Assembly (NCBI GenBank): GCA_021808665.1
Contig: JAKBBA010000071.1
Location: 1 to 16,768, forward strand
Reading direction: 5' to 3'
Length of the DNA stretch: 16,768 bases
Source: Actinomycetes bacterium
GTDB taxonomy: Bacteria > Actinomycetota > Acidimicrobiia > Acidimicrobiales > Palsa-688
In this document: positions 7,658 to 16,088 of the stretch, in pieces
Layout: each line of letters starts with the position of its first letter
How positions within the stretch are numbered: position 1 is the stretch's first letter
The notes under the pieces: model-generated
Databases searched by the model: none
The model's input: the letters and a program-made list of their open reading frames with translations, nothing else
What the model was told of the DNA's origin: nothing
Translations under genes and position numbers: made by a program

Positions 7658-8522
7658 TACAGATACCGGCCGAACCTCTCCGTCCTACAACTCCGCGACG
7701 TCGGAAGCCTCGCTCGGCAGCGCAGTGTCAGCCGACTCCTCCCCTACCCCGACAGGTACCCTGCTCAAAGCTGACACTCTCGTACGTCACTTCGGGGGTG
7801 TCGCGGCAGTCGACGGTTGCAGCTTCGAAATTTCCCGCAACACCATCACCGGGCTCATCGGTCCCAACGGGGCGGGCAAGACCACGACGGTAAACCTCAT
7901 CTCTGGGGCGATCCGGCCGGGCAGCGGCCATGTCATCTTCGACGGTGACGACGTCACCGGATTCGCGCCTCACCGGCTTGCCGCCAAGGGTCTGATCCGC
8001 ACCTTTCAGATCTCCCGGGAATACAAGTCGATGACCGTCCTCGAGAACCTCATGGCCTCCCCGCGCAACCAGGCAGGCGAGAAGCTCTTCAACGTCTTCT
8101 TCCGCAGCGGAGCCTACAAAGCAGAGGAACGCCGACACCTCGAGAGATCACTCGAAGTGCTCGACGATTTCGGGCTGTACGCCAAACGCAACGACTACGC
8201 CGGAAATCTCAGCGGTGGGCAGAAACGGCTGCTGGAGCTCGCAAGGGCAGTCATGGCCGAACCGAAGCTCCTGCTGCTCGACGAACCGATGGCCGGCATC
8301 AACCCGGCGCTCGTCGACAAGGTCACCGAACACATCATCGCCATGCGCGACACCCTCGGTGTCACATTCCTTGTCGTCGAGCACAATCTCGAGGTGGTCG
8401 AGCGAATGTGCGACCACGTGATCGCGATGGCTCTCGGATCCACCTTGGCGACAGGGACTATGGCGCAGCTTCGAGCGAACCAAGCAGTCGTCACCGCCTA
8501 TCTGACGGGAGGCGAGGCGTGA
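7650..8522 (+). CDS. livG: Branched-chain amino acid-type ABC importer, ATPase 1 (LivG family)
   Basis: Cytoplasmic ATPase that powers the importer. In 290 residues it has Walker A GPNGAGKTT (71-79), Q-loop Gln120 in RTFQ, signature LSGGQ (187-191), Walker B LLLLDEP with catalytic Glu212, and switch His245 in VVEHN. The long helical insert with SGAYKAEERRHLE (about 153-165) and the VLENLM segment are typical of LivG. About 37 Ser/Thr/Pro-rich residues come before the domain, longer than usual. Because the ATG at 7650 overlaps the livM stop (8 bp), this start is supported by coupling. The extension could be real or non-functional. There is no strong ribosome site ahead of it. Confidence 0.93.
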   Translation: MPDTDTGRTSPSYNSATSEASLGSAVSADSSPTPTGTLLKADTLVRHFGGVAAVDGCSFEISRNTITGLIGPNGAGKTTTVNLISGAIRPGSGHVIFDGDDVTGFAPHRLAAKGLIRTFQISREYKSMTVLENLMASPRNQAGEKLFNVFFRSGAYKAEERRHLERSLEVLDDFGLYAKRNDYAGNLSGGQKRLLELARAVMAEPKLLLLDEPMAGINPALVDKVTEHIIAMRDTLGVTFLVVEHNLEVVERMCDHVIAMALGSTLATGTMAQLRANQAVVTAYLTGGEA

Positions 8523-9307
8523 CTGACGTTCTGTCGGTAGCGGGACTTACCGCCGGCTACGGAAAGATACCGATCGTCAACGACATCAGCTTCAACGTCG
8601 GCCTCAGCCAAGTCGTCACAATCGTAGGACCCAACGGCGCCGGGAAATCCACTGCACTCAAAGCGACTTTCGGCCTGGTGAACCGTTTCGGCGGCGCAAT
8701 ACACCTCGATGGGGAGCCGGTGAGCGACCTTCCCACCCATGCACTCGCCTGGGCGGGCATGGGCTATGTGCCCCAAGTCGAGAACGTGTTCGCCACGATG
8801 ACCGTTCAGGAGAACTTGTCGCTCGGTGGCCTGGCGCAAACGACCAAGGCGAAGAGTCGTGACGCGTCGCGACGAAGCGAGGTATTCGACATATTCCCCG
8901 ATCTTGCTCTCGCGCGAAACAAGAAGGCGGGCCAGCTAAGCGGTGGTCAGCGCAACATGCTCGGGATGGCAAGAGCCTTGATGTCCGATCCGAAGATCAT
9001 TCTTCTCGACGAGCCGACCGCCGGATTGTCGCCCGCAAACGTCGACGTCGTGTGGGCCCAGATACGTCGGATCGCCGACCTCGGGACTTCCATCTTGGTC
9101 GTCGAGCAGAACGTGGCGCGCGCTTTGCGCCAGGCGGACTGGGTGTACGTCCTCGTTGCAGGATCGAACTATCTCGACGGCAGCGCTTCCACTCTCGAAG
9201 GAGTCGACCTCGGGGCGATCTTCCTCGGCGCGACCCACCCTGGCGATCTGAGCCTCGCCAAAGGTGGCGGATCCGATCTACCGCAACACCAACCACAGCA
9301 GCAATAG
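8519..9307 (+). CDS. livF: Branched-chain amino acid-type ABC importer, ATPase 2 (LivF family)
   Basis: Second cytoplasmic ATPase, 262 residues. Motifs: Walker A GPNGAGKST (37-45), Q-loop Gln86 in YVPQ, signature LSGGQ (140-144), Walker B ILLDEPTAGLSP with Glu165, and VVEQN (194-198). Gln at the usual switch-His position (Gln197) is normal for LivF proteins and should not be read as a defect. The GTG at 8519 overlaps the livG stop as GTGA and has GGGAGG close upstream, so it is preferred over the longer open frame from 8408. The extra C-terminus ends in a Gln/Pro/His-rich tail. It probably forms a heterodimer with the LivG-type subunit. Confidence 0.93.
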   Translation: MTDVLSVAGLTAGYGKIPIVNDISFNVGLSQVVTIVGPNGAGKSTALKATFGLVNRFGGAIHLDGEPVSDLPTHALAWAGMGYVPQVENVFATMTVQENLSLGGLAQTTKAKSRDASRRSEVFDIFPDLALARNKKAGQLSGGQRNMLGMARALMSDPKIILLDEPTAGLSPANVDVVWAQIRRIADLGTSILVVEQNVARALRQADWVYVLVAGSNYLDGSASTLEGVDLGAIFLGATHPGDLSLAKGGGSDLPQHQPQQQ

Positions 9308-9326
9308 AAAGGGGAGTACCAGTTAC

Positions 9327-10694
9327 ATGAAAACATTCCGAGACTTGACCTCGACAGGCGGAGGTGACGATTTTGCACCGAAGCCGACCGGGAGGCGTTC
9401 GATGAAGGTTGTCGCTTTGCTGGCCGCCGGTTCCACTTTGATAGCCGCCTGCGGATCGAGCACGAAGTCCTCGTCGTCGGCTACGACAGCATCGTCGGGC
9501 TCTGGAAGTTCGTCGACGACAGCGGCGGCGTCGACAGCGCCTATCCATGTAGGTGAGATCCTGCCCATGACCGGTAAGGAGGCCTTCGTAGGAAAGTGGT
9601 TCGACCACGGCGTCCAGGCTGGAATCTACGCAGTGAACAACGGGGGCGGCGTCCTCGGGGGACGAAAGTTCACGGCGAAGCTGGAGGACACCGCCGGCGA
9701 CCCCGTCGACGCGGTGACGGCACTGAAAACCGACCTGCTCTATCACCCGAAGGTGATGTTCGGTCCGTCATCTCTAGAGATCGAGGGAGTCATTCGTCAG
9801 TTCGGCTCGCTCCCGCTGGTGGACTTCATGGAAGGCGGGACCACGCAGCTCGATTACATGAACTACCCCTACGTGTTCAGGGTCTTCCCGTCCGACTCGG
9901 AGCTGCTCGCCGGCGAAGCTTATTACGGCTACCACGTCAAGCACTGCACGAGCGCCGGCCTCGTCTATACGTCAGGGTCAAATGCCCAGGCCGAGGTCAA
10001 GCCGGTCACCAAGGCATTTACGGCGCAAGGTGGCAAAATAGCAGCGTCAGTGACACTAGTTGCTGATCAGAGCTCCTACAGCTCCGAGGTGGCGAGCCTG
10101 TTCAACGCGCACCCCCAATGCGTGTTCTTCCATATGGACCCTCAGAGCGCGAGCACGTTCTTCGCCAACGTTCGCCAGCTGAACGACATGAACATCCCGT
10201 TCATCACCGGCGATACCGGTGCGGCGACGCAGATGGCGAACGCTATCGGGTTGCAATACGCGTCTAAGTGGGTGACTGGCATGGGAGCACCCCCGGCGTA
10301 CGCCCAGGCCCAGACCGCCTATACGGCTGCCTATAACGCCGTATGGAAGACGACGAAGTCGCTCCCAGCCGCGCCCGCAATGTACGACGCTGTCGTGATA
10401 GCGGCCCTGGCGATGGACGCAGCGAAGTCCACGAACCCCTCCGTGTACGTCAAGGAAGTGACGAAGGTGGCCGGTGGGCCGGGTACATCCTGCTACACCT
10501 ACCCGAGCTGCCTGGCCCTACTCAACGCGGGAACCGCCATCAACTACCAGGGTGTCAGCGGGAACGAGAACTTCAACCAGTACCACAACGTGTTCTCGTC
10601 GTTCGAAGTCCAGCAGTTCTCGGCTTCGGGGACTTTGAACAACGTCTACACCGAGAAAGCCTCAGTGCTCGCTACTCTCTACAACAAGGGCTAG
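9327..10694 (+). CDS. Extracytoplasmic solute-binding lipoprotein of the HAAT importer (LivK-like)
   Basis: A type I periplasmic binding-fold protein of 455 residues that should capture the solute outside the membrane and deliver it to the adjacent permeases. Its signal ends in a lipobox, STLIAAC (Cys42), followed by a Ser/Thr/Gly-rich tether (43-70). The binding fold then starts as PIHVGEILPMTG and includes the AGIYAVNNGGGVLGGRK segment typical of the family. Start choice: ATG 9327 has GGGGAG 10 nt upstream and lies 19 bp after livF. ATG 9402 (Met26) has GGGAGG 6-7 nt upstream and would give a short standard lipoprotein signal. The longer form carries GRRSMKV, a Tat-like twin arginine. Placement last in the operon is less usual than first. 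The ligand is unknown; sequence alone does not justify calling it leucine-specific. Confidence 0.9.
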   Translation: MKTFRDLTSTGGGDDFAPKPTGRRSMKVVALLAAGSTLIAACGSSTKSSSSATTASSGSGSSSTTAAASTAPIHVGEILPMTGKEAFVGKWFDHGVQAGIYAVNNGGGVLGGRKFTAKLEDTAGDPVDAVTALKTDLLYHPKVMFGPSSLEIEGVIRQFGSLPLVDFMEGGTTQLDYMNYPYVFRVFPSDSELLAGEAYYGYHVKHCTSAGLVYTSGSNAQAEVKPVTKAFTAQGGKIAASVTLVADQSSYSSEVASLFNAHPQCVFFHMDPQSASTFFANVRQLNDMNIPFITGDTGAATQMANAIGLQYASKWVTGMGAPPAYAQAQTAYTAAYNAVWKTTKSLPAAPAMYDAVVIAALAMDAAKSTNPSVYVKEVTKVAGGPGTSCYTYPSCLALLNAGTAINYQGVSGNENFNQYHNVFSSFEVQQFSASGTLNNVYTEKASVLATLYNKG

Positions 10695-10724
10695 CGCAGC
10701 GGGGGTAACCTACCGAATGCAGCC

Positions 10725-10766
10725 ATGCCCGTCGCGGGTCGGAGCAATCCGGCTCGCGGCGGGCAT
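10725..10766 (+). terminator. Long hairpin after the importer operon, probable terminator
   Basis: Bases 10725-10742 pair with 10749-10766 through an 18-bp stem that includes three G-U wobbles, closing a 6-nt loop AGCAAT. The stem starts ATGCCCG and ends CGGGCAT. It begins 30 nt after the binding-protein stop codon and is followed by TGGTCTTTGT, only weakly T-rich. GC-rich terminators with poor U-tails are common in actinobacteria. It separates the importer operon from the TetR operon. Confidence 0.7.
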
Positions 10767-10817
10767 TGGTCTTTGTGGGACGCCGCAAGGTGGGAACAGG
10801 CCGACAACAAAAAGGTA

Positions 10818-10849
10818 TGAGTGAATACTCACTCAGCTATAATGTGGCG
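10818..10849 (+). promoter_or_regulatory. TetR-type operator and -10 box of the efflux operon
   Basis: TGAGTGAATACTCACTCA (10818-10835) is an 18-bp inverted repeat with 8 of 9 half-site positions matching. This is the usual form of an operator for a TetR-family dimer. TATAAT follows at 10838-10843, a perfect -10 hexamer. No -35 hexamer matches well (GTATGA at the 17-bp position). Transcription would begin about 10850, the first base of the chosen GTG start. A repressor bound here would sit between the -35 and -10 positions and block polymerase, so autorepression is expected. Confidence 0.75.
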
Positions 10850-11485
10850 GTGACTTCTCAGCAGGCCATCTCGGCGACCGATCACTCTGACTGCTCTGGA
10901 GCGCGAAAGCGAGCCTCCTCGCTTCCCACGGACCTGCGACGGGCGGACTTGATAGCCGCGGTGCTACCGCTTCTCATCGAACACGGCACGGCTGTCACGA
11001 CCCGCCAGATCGCCTCGGCCGCGGGCATCGCCGAAGGCACGATCTTCAGAGCCTTTCCCGACAAGAAGTCCCTGATCACAGCGGCAGTCGAACACGCCTT
11101 CGACCCCGCCCCGCTGGACGTCGAACTCGATGCCATCGACCGCACTTTGCCCCTCGAGGCCCGACTGGAAGAGGCGGTATCGATCATGGCGGCTCGCCTC
11201 GGCTTTCTCGGCCAGCTCATGCTTGCGACGGGGATCAGGCCACCTGAACCCAAGGCAGGAAGCGCGCCCGGTCACCATCCCCCGAACCTGGCAAGCCTCG
11301 CGGCGCTGTTCGAGCCGGACCGGGCGCAAATCCGACGCGACCCGCTGCACGCAGCGCAGCTTCTTCGTGGGCTCACGTTCGCGGCCAGCCATCCGACTCT
11401 TCTCGCAGGCAAACCGCTGACCCCGGCGGAGATCGTCTCGGTCCTGCTGTACGGCCTGCGCAAAGACGAGGCACGGCCATGCTGA
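10850..11485 (+). CDS. TetR-family transcriptional repressor of the adjacent ABC exporter
   Basis: A 211-residue DNA-binding regulator. The helix-turn-helix lies about residues 48-70 (VTTRQIASAAGIAEGTIFRAF, followed by PDKKSLI), preceded by the usual helix 1 RADLIAAVLPLLIEHG. The C-terminal two-thirds is the variable ligand-binding and dimerisation region. The start is set at GTG 10850 because a perfect TATAAT ends 7 nt upstream, making the mRNA leaderless. The ATG at 10817 lies before the likely transcription start, inside the operator zone, and has only AAGG one base ahead. The stop overlaps the first exporter gene by 7 bp. It most likely represses its own operon and is released by a substrate of the exporter; the inducer is unknown. 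Confidence 0.9.
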   Translation: MTSQQAISATDHSDCSGARKRASSLPTDLRRADLIAAVLPLLIEHGTAVTTRQIASAAGIAEGTIFRAFPDKKSLITAAVEHAFDPAPLDVELDAIDRTLPLEARLEEAVSIMAARLGFLGQLMLATGIRPPEPKAGSAPGHHPPNLASLAALFEPDRAQIRRDPLHAAQLLRGLTFAASHPTLLAGKPLTPAEIVSVLLYGLRKDEARPC

Positions 11486-13212
11486 TCCGCCTGCTCGTCA
11501 CCTACCTCCGCCGATACAAAAAACTTCTCCTCGCCGTTCTCGTACTCCAGTTCGTTCAGACGATGGCCACGCTCTTCCTGCCTACCATCAACGCCGATAT
11601 CGTCGACAAGGGCGTCTTGACGCACAACACCGGATACATCTGGCGCCTCGGCGCCGTGATGCTCGCCATCACAGCTGTGCAGGTCGTCTTTGCGGTCGCT
11701 GCCATATACGCCGGATCGAAGGCTGCGATGGGGTTCGGGCGCGACGTGCGCAGCGGCCTGTTCCACCGAGTGACGGACTTCTCGGCACAGGAGGTCGGCT
11801 CCTTCGGCGCCCCGTCGCTTATCACCCGGATAACCAATGACGTGACCCAGGTGCAAATCCTCGTGGTGATGACCAGCACGTTGTTCGTCGCCGCACCGAT
11901 CATGCTCGTCGGGGGGGTGATCATGGCGATCCGCGAGGACGGACCGCTTTCACTCATACTCGTCGTGAGCATCCCCGCGCTGCTTTTGGGCGTCGGCCAG
12001 GTGGTCATCCGGATGGTTCCGCAATTCCAGGCGATGCAGCTTCGCCTCGATCGGGTCAATCAGGTCCTCAGAGAGCAGATCACCGGGATGCGCGTAGTGC
12101 GGGCATTCGTACGTGAGCCGGAGGAAACAGCGCGCTTCGAGGCCGCAAACGACGAGCTCACCGCCACTTCGCTCCGGGCGGGTCGGCTGATGGCCTTCAT
12201 GTTCCCTACCGTCATGCTGGTCATAAACGTGTCGAGCGCCGCTGTGCTTTGGATCGGCGGTAACCGCATCGGTGCCGGACACATGCAGATAGGCGCCCTG
12301 ATCGCGTTCCTCACCTACCTCGTGCAGATCCTGACTTCGGTGATGATGGCCACCTTCGTCGCGATGATGTGGCCACGCGCGGCCGTGTGCGCTGAGCGTA
12401 TACAAGCGGTCTTAGGCACTGCCTCATCGATAAGCGCTCCGACGTCGCCGGTGAGCGAAGTCCGCTCGCGCGCCACGCTCGAATTGAACGACGTGACGTT
12501 CTGCTATCCCGGAGCGGAGTCACCGGTGCTCTCCGGCATTTCCTTCCGCTGCAGCGCCGGCCAGACAACTGCGATAATCGGAAGTACCGGGTCGGGCAAG
12601 ACCACGCTCGTCAATCTCGTCCCGCGGCTGATCGATGCCACTGACGGGAGTGTCGTCGTCGACGGCGTCGACGTGAAAGACCTGGACCTGGAGTTGCTGT
12701 GGCAACGTATCGGTCTCGTGCCGCAGAAGCCATACCTCTTCTCGGGGACCGTGGCCAGCAACCTGCGCTACGCGGATCCCGACGCAACCGACGACGAGCT
12801 TTGGGACGCATTGGAGATCGCCCAGGCCCGTGACTTCGTATCGGCGATGCCCGGAGGCCTGCAGGCCAGGATCGCCCAGGGAGGGTCAAATGTTTCGGGC
12901 GGCCAGCGCCAGCGGCTCGCCATCGCTCGTGCGATCGTACGCAAACCGGACATCTACCTTTTCGACGACTCCTTCTCCGCCCTCGACCTCGCTACGGACG
13001 CCCGCCTTCGCTCCGCTCTCGGACCGGTAACGACTGGCGCCGCCGTTGTGATCGTCGCTCAACGAGTCTCGACAATCATCGAAGCCGACCAGATCCTCGT
13101 ACTCGAAGGCGGCCGGCCGGTCGGTCTCGGAACTCACGAAGATCTGAGCAGCAGCTGTGCCACCTACGCAGAGATAGTGGCATCCCAGATGGCGGGGACT
13201 GATGCTCGATGA
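11479..13212 (+). CDS. ABC exporter half-transporter, degenerate-site subunit
   Basis: A 577-residue fused membrane/ATPase protein: six membrane helices (about 15-310, type IV exporter fold with the FGRDVRSGLFHRV coupling region) and a C-terminal ATPase. Motifs: Walker A GSTGSGKTT (368-376), Q-loop Gln416, signature VSGGQ (472-476). Walker B YLFDD has Asp497 where catalytic Glu is standard, and VIVAQR has Gln528 where the switch His is standard. These two changes mark the degenerate partner in heterodimeric exporters of the TM287/288, LmrCD and BmrCD type. Its intact signature would complete the working ATP site of the next gene's product. It overlaps tetR by 7 bp and the next gene by 4 bp. 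Role inferred: drug or lipid-like compound efflux; substrate unknown. Confidence 0.92.
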   Translation: MLIRLLVTYLRRYKKLLLAVLVLQFVQTMATLFLPTINADIVDKGVLTHNTGYIWRLGAVMLAITAVQVVFAVAAIYAGSKAAMGFGRDVRSGLFHRVTDFSAQEVGSFGAPSLITRITNDVTQVQILVVMTSTLFVAAPIMLVGGVIMAIREDGPLSLILVVSIPALLLGVGQVVIRMVPQFQAMQLRLDRVNQVLREQITGMRVVRAFVREPEETARFEAANDELTATSLRAGRLMAFMFPTVMLVINVSSAAVLWIGGNRIGAGHMQIGALIAFLTYLVQILTSVMMATFVAMMWPRAAVCAERIQAVLGTASSISAPTSPVSEVRSRATLELNDVTFCYPGAESPVLSGISFRCSAGQTTAIIGSTGSGKTTLVNLVPRLIDATDGSVVVDGVDVKDLDLELLWQRIGLVPQKPYLFSGTVASNLRYADPDATDDELWDALEIAQARDFVSAMPGGLQARIAQGGSNVSGGQRQRLAIARAIVRKPDIYLFDDSFSALDLATDARLRSALGPVTTGAAVVIVAQRVSTIIEADQILVLEGGRPVGLGTHEDLSSSCATYAEIVASQMAGTDAR

Positions 13213-15101
13213 CCAGCGTCGTGCGCACCGAGATTTCCGCCGACGCCATGGACGACGAACCCGTGCAACAGCCGCTGGCAGCCCGCAATGGTCTGGCAGG
13301 ACGTATGGGTGCGGCTGGCATGCCCGTCGAGAAGGCCAAGGACTTGAAAAATTCGAGCCGTCGACTGGCCGGACGCCTCCGCTCCGAGGGCCTGGGGCTC
13401 ATGGCGGTAGCGGCGCTCGCCGTGCTCAGCGTCGGACTTTCGGTCATCGGACCGAAACTTCTCGGCGATGCAACGAACGTGATCATCGGGGGCGTGAGGC
13501 GCCACGCGATCGACTTCGTTGCGCTGCACCGGGTGATCTTCGAGGCTGTCGGTGCATACGTTGTCTCGTCGGCGCTCGCATACCTTCAGTCGTACCTGCT
13601 CGCCGGGATCGTTCAGCGGACGATGCAGCGGATCCGCTCCGACGTCGAGGAGAAGATAAATCGGTTCCCCCTGCGCTACATCGACAACCAACCTCGCGGC
13701 GATCTGCTCAGCCGTGTCACCAACGACATCGACAACCTCGCCCAAAGCCTGCAGCAAACCCTCAGCCAGGCGCTGACATCGCTTTTGACAGTAGGCGGCG
13801 TCGTGATCATGATGCTGCTCATATCGCCGCTGCTGGCCTTGGTCGCGATCGTCACGATTCCGGTGTCACTACTGATCATCAAAGTGATCGCAAAGCGCTC
13901 CAAAACCCGATTCGTCGCCCAGTGGACCCATACCGGCACCCTGAACGCCCTGGTCGAGGAGACCTTCACCGGACACGGGCTGGTAAAAGTCTTCGGACGC
14001 CAGCGCGACGTCGAGGCGCGCTTCGACGCCAAGAACGAGGAACTGTACTCTGCGAGCTTCGGAGCGCAGTTCATATCGGGAACCATCCAGCCTGCCATGA
14101 TGTTCCTCGGCAACCTCAACTTCGTCGCGATAGCCGTAGTCGGCGGCCTGCAGGTCTCCTCCGGAGCCATGAACCTCGGGGACATCCAAGCGTTCATCCA
14201 GTATTCGCGCCAGTTCACCCAACCGATAACCCAGCTGGCGTCGATGGCGAACGTACTCCAATCCGGCATCGCATCTGCGGAGAGGATCTTCCAGCTCCTC
14301 GACGCGCCAGAGGAGAGTGACGACCGGGACTTTCCCCTAGCCACCGGCGAACCGCGCGGCCGCGTCGAGTTCGATCACGTCTCATTCTCCTATGACCCGT
14401 CGAGGCCGCTGATCGAGGATCTCTCACTTGTGGCAGAACCGGGCCAGACGGTCGCGATCGTCGGACCTACCGGGGCCGGCAAGACGACGCTCGTCAACCT
14501 GGTCATGCGTTTCTACGACATCGACTCCGGTGTGATAACTCTTGACGGCAACGACATATCGAAAATGCGCCGCCAGGACCTGCGCTCCAACATGGGGATG
14601 GTGCTACAGGACACCTGGCTTTTCCATGGGACCATCAAGGAGAACATCGCATTCGGAAACCTCGACGCCGACGACGAGCACATCATGGCCTCAGCCCGGG
14701 CGACCTACGTGGACCGCTTCGTGCACTCCTTGCCCGACGGCTACGACACAGTCCTAGACGACGAAGGGACGACTGTCAGCGCCGGCGAGAAGCAGCTGCT
14801 CACGATCGCCCGAGCGTTTCTCGCCGATCCTGCGATCCTGATACTCGACGAGGCGACCAGCTCGGTGGACACAAGGACCGAGGTTCTCATACAAAAGGCG
14901 ATGGCCGCCCTGCGATCCAACCGGACTAGTTTTGTCATCGCGCACCGCCTGTCGACGATCCGCGACGCCGACATCATCTTGGTGATGGAATCAGGCCGGA
15001 TAGTCGAACAGGGAAACCACGAGGAGCTCCTTGCGGCCCGCGGCGCCTACTTCAACCTTTTCAACGCGCAGTTCGCGTCGGCGGCGGTAGACGTCACGTA
15101 G
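13209..15101 (+). CDS. ABC exporter half-transporter, catalytic-site subunit
   Basis: A 630-residue fused membrane/ATPase partner of the preceding protein. A hydrophilic N-terminal extension of about 60 residues precedes six membrane helices (about 62-345). The ATPase has Walker A GPTGAGKTT (419-427), Q-loop Gln467, Walker B ILILDEATSSVD with catalytic Glu548, and switch His579 in VIAHRLST, all standard. Its signature, however, reads VSAGEK (523-528) instead of LSGGQ. That is expected if it faces the degenerate site of the partner, so the two genes look co-evolved. ATG 13209 overlaps the upstream stop (ATGA). The gene ends 6 bp from the convergent YihY-type gene, and no terminator hairpin was seen between them. 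Confidence 0.93.
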   Translation: MTSVVRTEISADAMDDEPVQQPLAARNGLAGRMGAAGMPVEKAKDLKNSSRRLAGRLRSEGLGLMAVAALAVLSVGLSVIGPKLLGDATNVIIGGVRRHAIDFVALHRVIFEAVGAYVVSSALAYLQSYLLAGIVQRTMQRIRSDVEEKINRFPLRYIDNQPRGDLLSRVTNDIDNLAQSLQQTLSQALTSLLTVGGVVIMMLLISPLLALVAIVTIPVSLLIIKVIAKRSKTRFVAQWTHTGTLNALVEETFTGHGLVKVFGRQRDVEARFDAKNEELYSASFGAQFISGTIQPAMMFLGNLNFVAIAVVGGLQVSSGAMNLGDIQAFIQYSRQFTQPITQLASMANVLQSGIASAERIFQLLDAPEESDDRDFPLATGEPRGRVEFDHVSFSYDPSRPLIEDLSLVAEPGQTVAIVGPTGAGKTTLVNLVMRFYDIDSGVITLDGNDISKMRRQDLRSNMGMVLQDTWLFHGTIKENIAFGNLDADDEHIMASARATYVDRFVHSLPDGYDTVLDDEGTTVSAGEKQLLTIARAFLADPAILILDEATSSVDTRTEVLIQKAMAALRSNRTSFVIAHRLSTIRDADIILVMESGRIVEQGNHEELLAARGAYFNLFNAQFASAAVDVT

Positions 15102-15107
15102 ACGGCC

Positions 15108-16088
15108 TTATCCCTCGAGCGGATCTCGATCGGCTTCTGAGGTAAACCCGGCGTTGACAAATATCTCGGGGCGACGCTCCTCCATCGCTGCCAGACGAAG
15201 GAACGTTCGCCTGTCGCCATCACTCAATGGCGGCTGAGTGATGGTCCGAGGCCAAAGGCGGTAACGGCGAACCACGTCTACTTCCACCGCAAGAAGCGTC
15301 AGCTGCGCCGCGAGAAAGAGGAACGACATCAACGCGATCACCAACGCAAAGGTTCCGTACACCGGCGTCGCGTGCGCCAGCTCCCGACGGACGTACCAGC
15401 CTCCGAGCGCCTGCAGCCCCTCCCAGAAGACCGTGGCAAGCCCGGCTCCAACGACGACGTCATGCCAACCGAGGCGCTCCGAGGTGAGGACGACGAACGC
15501 AGAACTAAACACCGCGAAATTGACGACCGCCCCTGCTACCACAGCGCCAGCGGCAGCAGGCGCCCCGTGCACGACAGCCGGTATGACACTGGTGAGGGCC
15601 GTGGAAACCAAGGTTCCGAACCCGAGAGCGGCCAGAAGCAGGAACCCTCGGAGGCGGCGCAGCCAGAAGTTCGGCCACCTCCGGTAAGGCACGTTCCACA
15701 CGGTCTGCATGGCATTTAACGCGGCCTGGCCGACCCCCTGCACCCCGTAGAGGGTTCCGAGAACTCCGACGATGAGGGCGACAGCATTCCCCGTCAAAGG
15801 GTGCGCCGCACTGCGCAGTTGTGTCCCGATCACGGGGAAGTTTCCGAGTGCCGAGTTCAGGACCTTGGACTGCAACCCAGGGTGGCCTTGAAGGACGAAT
15901 CCGAGGATCGTGGTGAGTAACAACAGAAGCGGGAACAGTGAGAACAATGCGTAGTAAGCGACCACCACCGCTTTGCCTCCGGCCTGGTCGTTACCGTACT
16001 TCTGTATGACAGCATAAGGAAACGCCACAACCGGATGACGCTGCTGGAACCTGTCGACTTTGCGAACGGCTTTTTCTATAGGGTTCAC
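15108..16088 (-). CDS. YihY/BrkB-family inner membrane protein
   Basis: An integral membrane protein of 326 residues from GTG 16088, with about six hydrophobic segments (about 38-68, 100-120, 148-172, 178-203, 208-228, 245-268). Family markers include AYYALFSLFPLLLLL (44-58), the GVQGVGQAALNAMQTVWNVP stretch (115-134), and TPVYGTFALVIALMSFLFLAAQ (241-262). The family was once annotated as ribonuclease BN, which is incorrect, and its molecular role is still not settled. The start is uncertain: no strong ribosome site is seen. GTG 16088 gives MNPIEKAVRKVDRFQQRHP, the usual start region in relatives, while an in-frame TTG at 16136 would add 16 residues. The C-terminal 50 residues are hydrophilic. 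It is convergent with the exporter operon. Confidence 0.87.
   Translation of the reverse strand: MNPIEKAVRKVDRFQQRHPVVAFPYAVIQKYGNDQAGGKAVVVAYYALFSLFPLLLLLTTILGFVLQGHPGLQSKVLNSALGNFPVIGTQLRSAAHPLTGNAVALIVGVLGTLYGVQGVGQAALNAMQTVWNVPYRRWPNFWLRRLRGFLLLAALGFGTLVSTALTSVIPAVVHGAPAAAGAVVAGAVVNFAVFSSAFVVLTSERLGWHDVVVGAGLATVFWEGLQALGGWYVRRELAHATPVYGTFALVIALMSFLFLAAQLTLLAVEVDVVRRYRLWPRTITQPPLSDGDRRTFLRLAAMEERRPEIFVNAGFTSEADRDPLEG

Noticed and set aside
8519..9307. Missing switch histidine in LivF taken as a defect
   Set aside because: Gln in VVEQN is the normal LivF-family residue.
13202..14320. Long 372-codon plus-strand frame inside the second exporter gene
   Set aside because: It is an arginine-rich off-frame reading of a gene whose own frame shows all exporter motifs.
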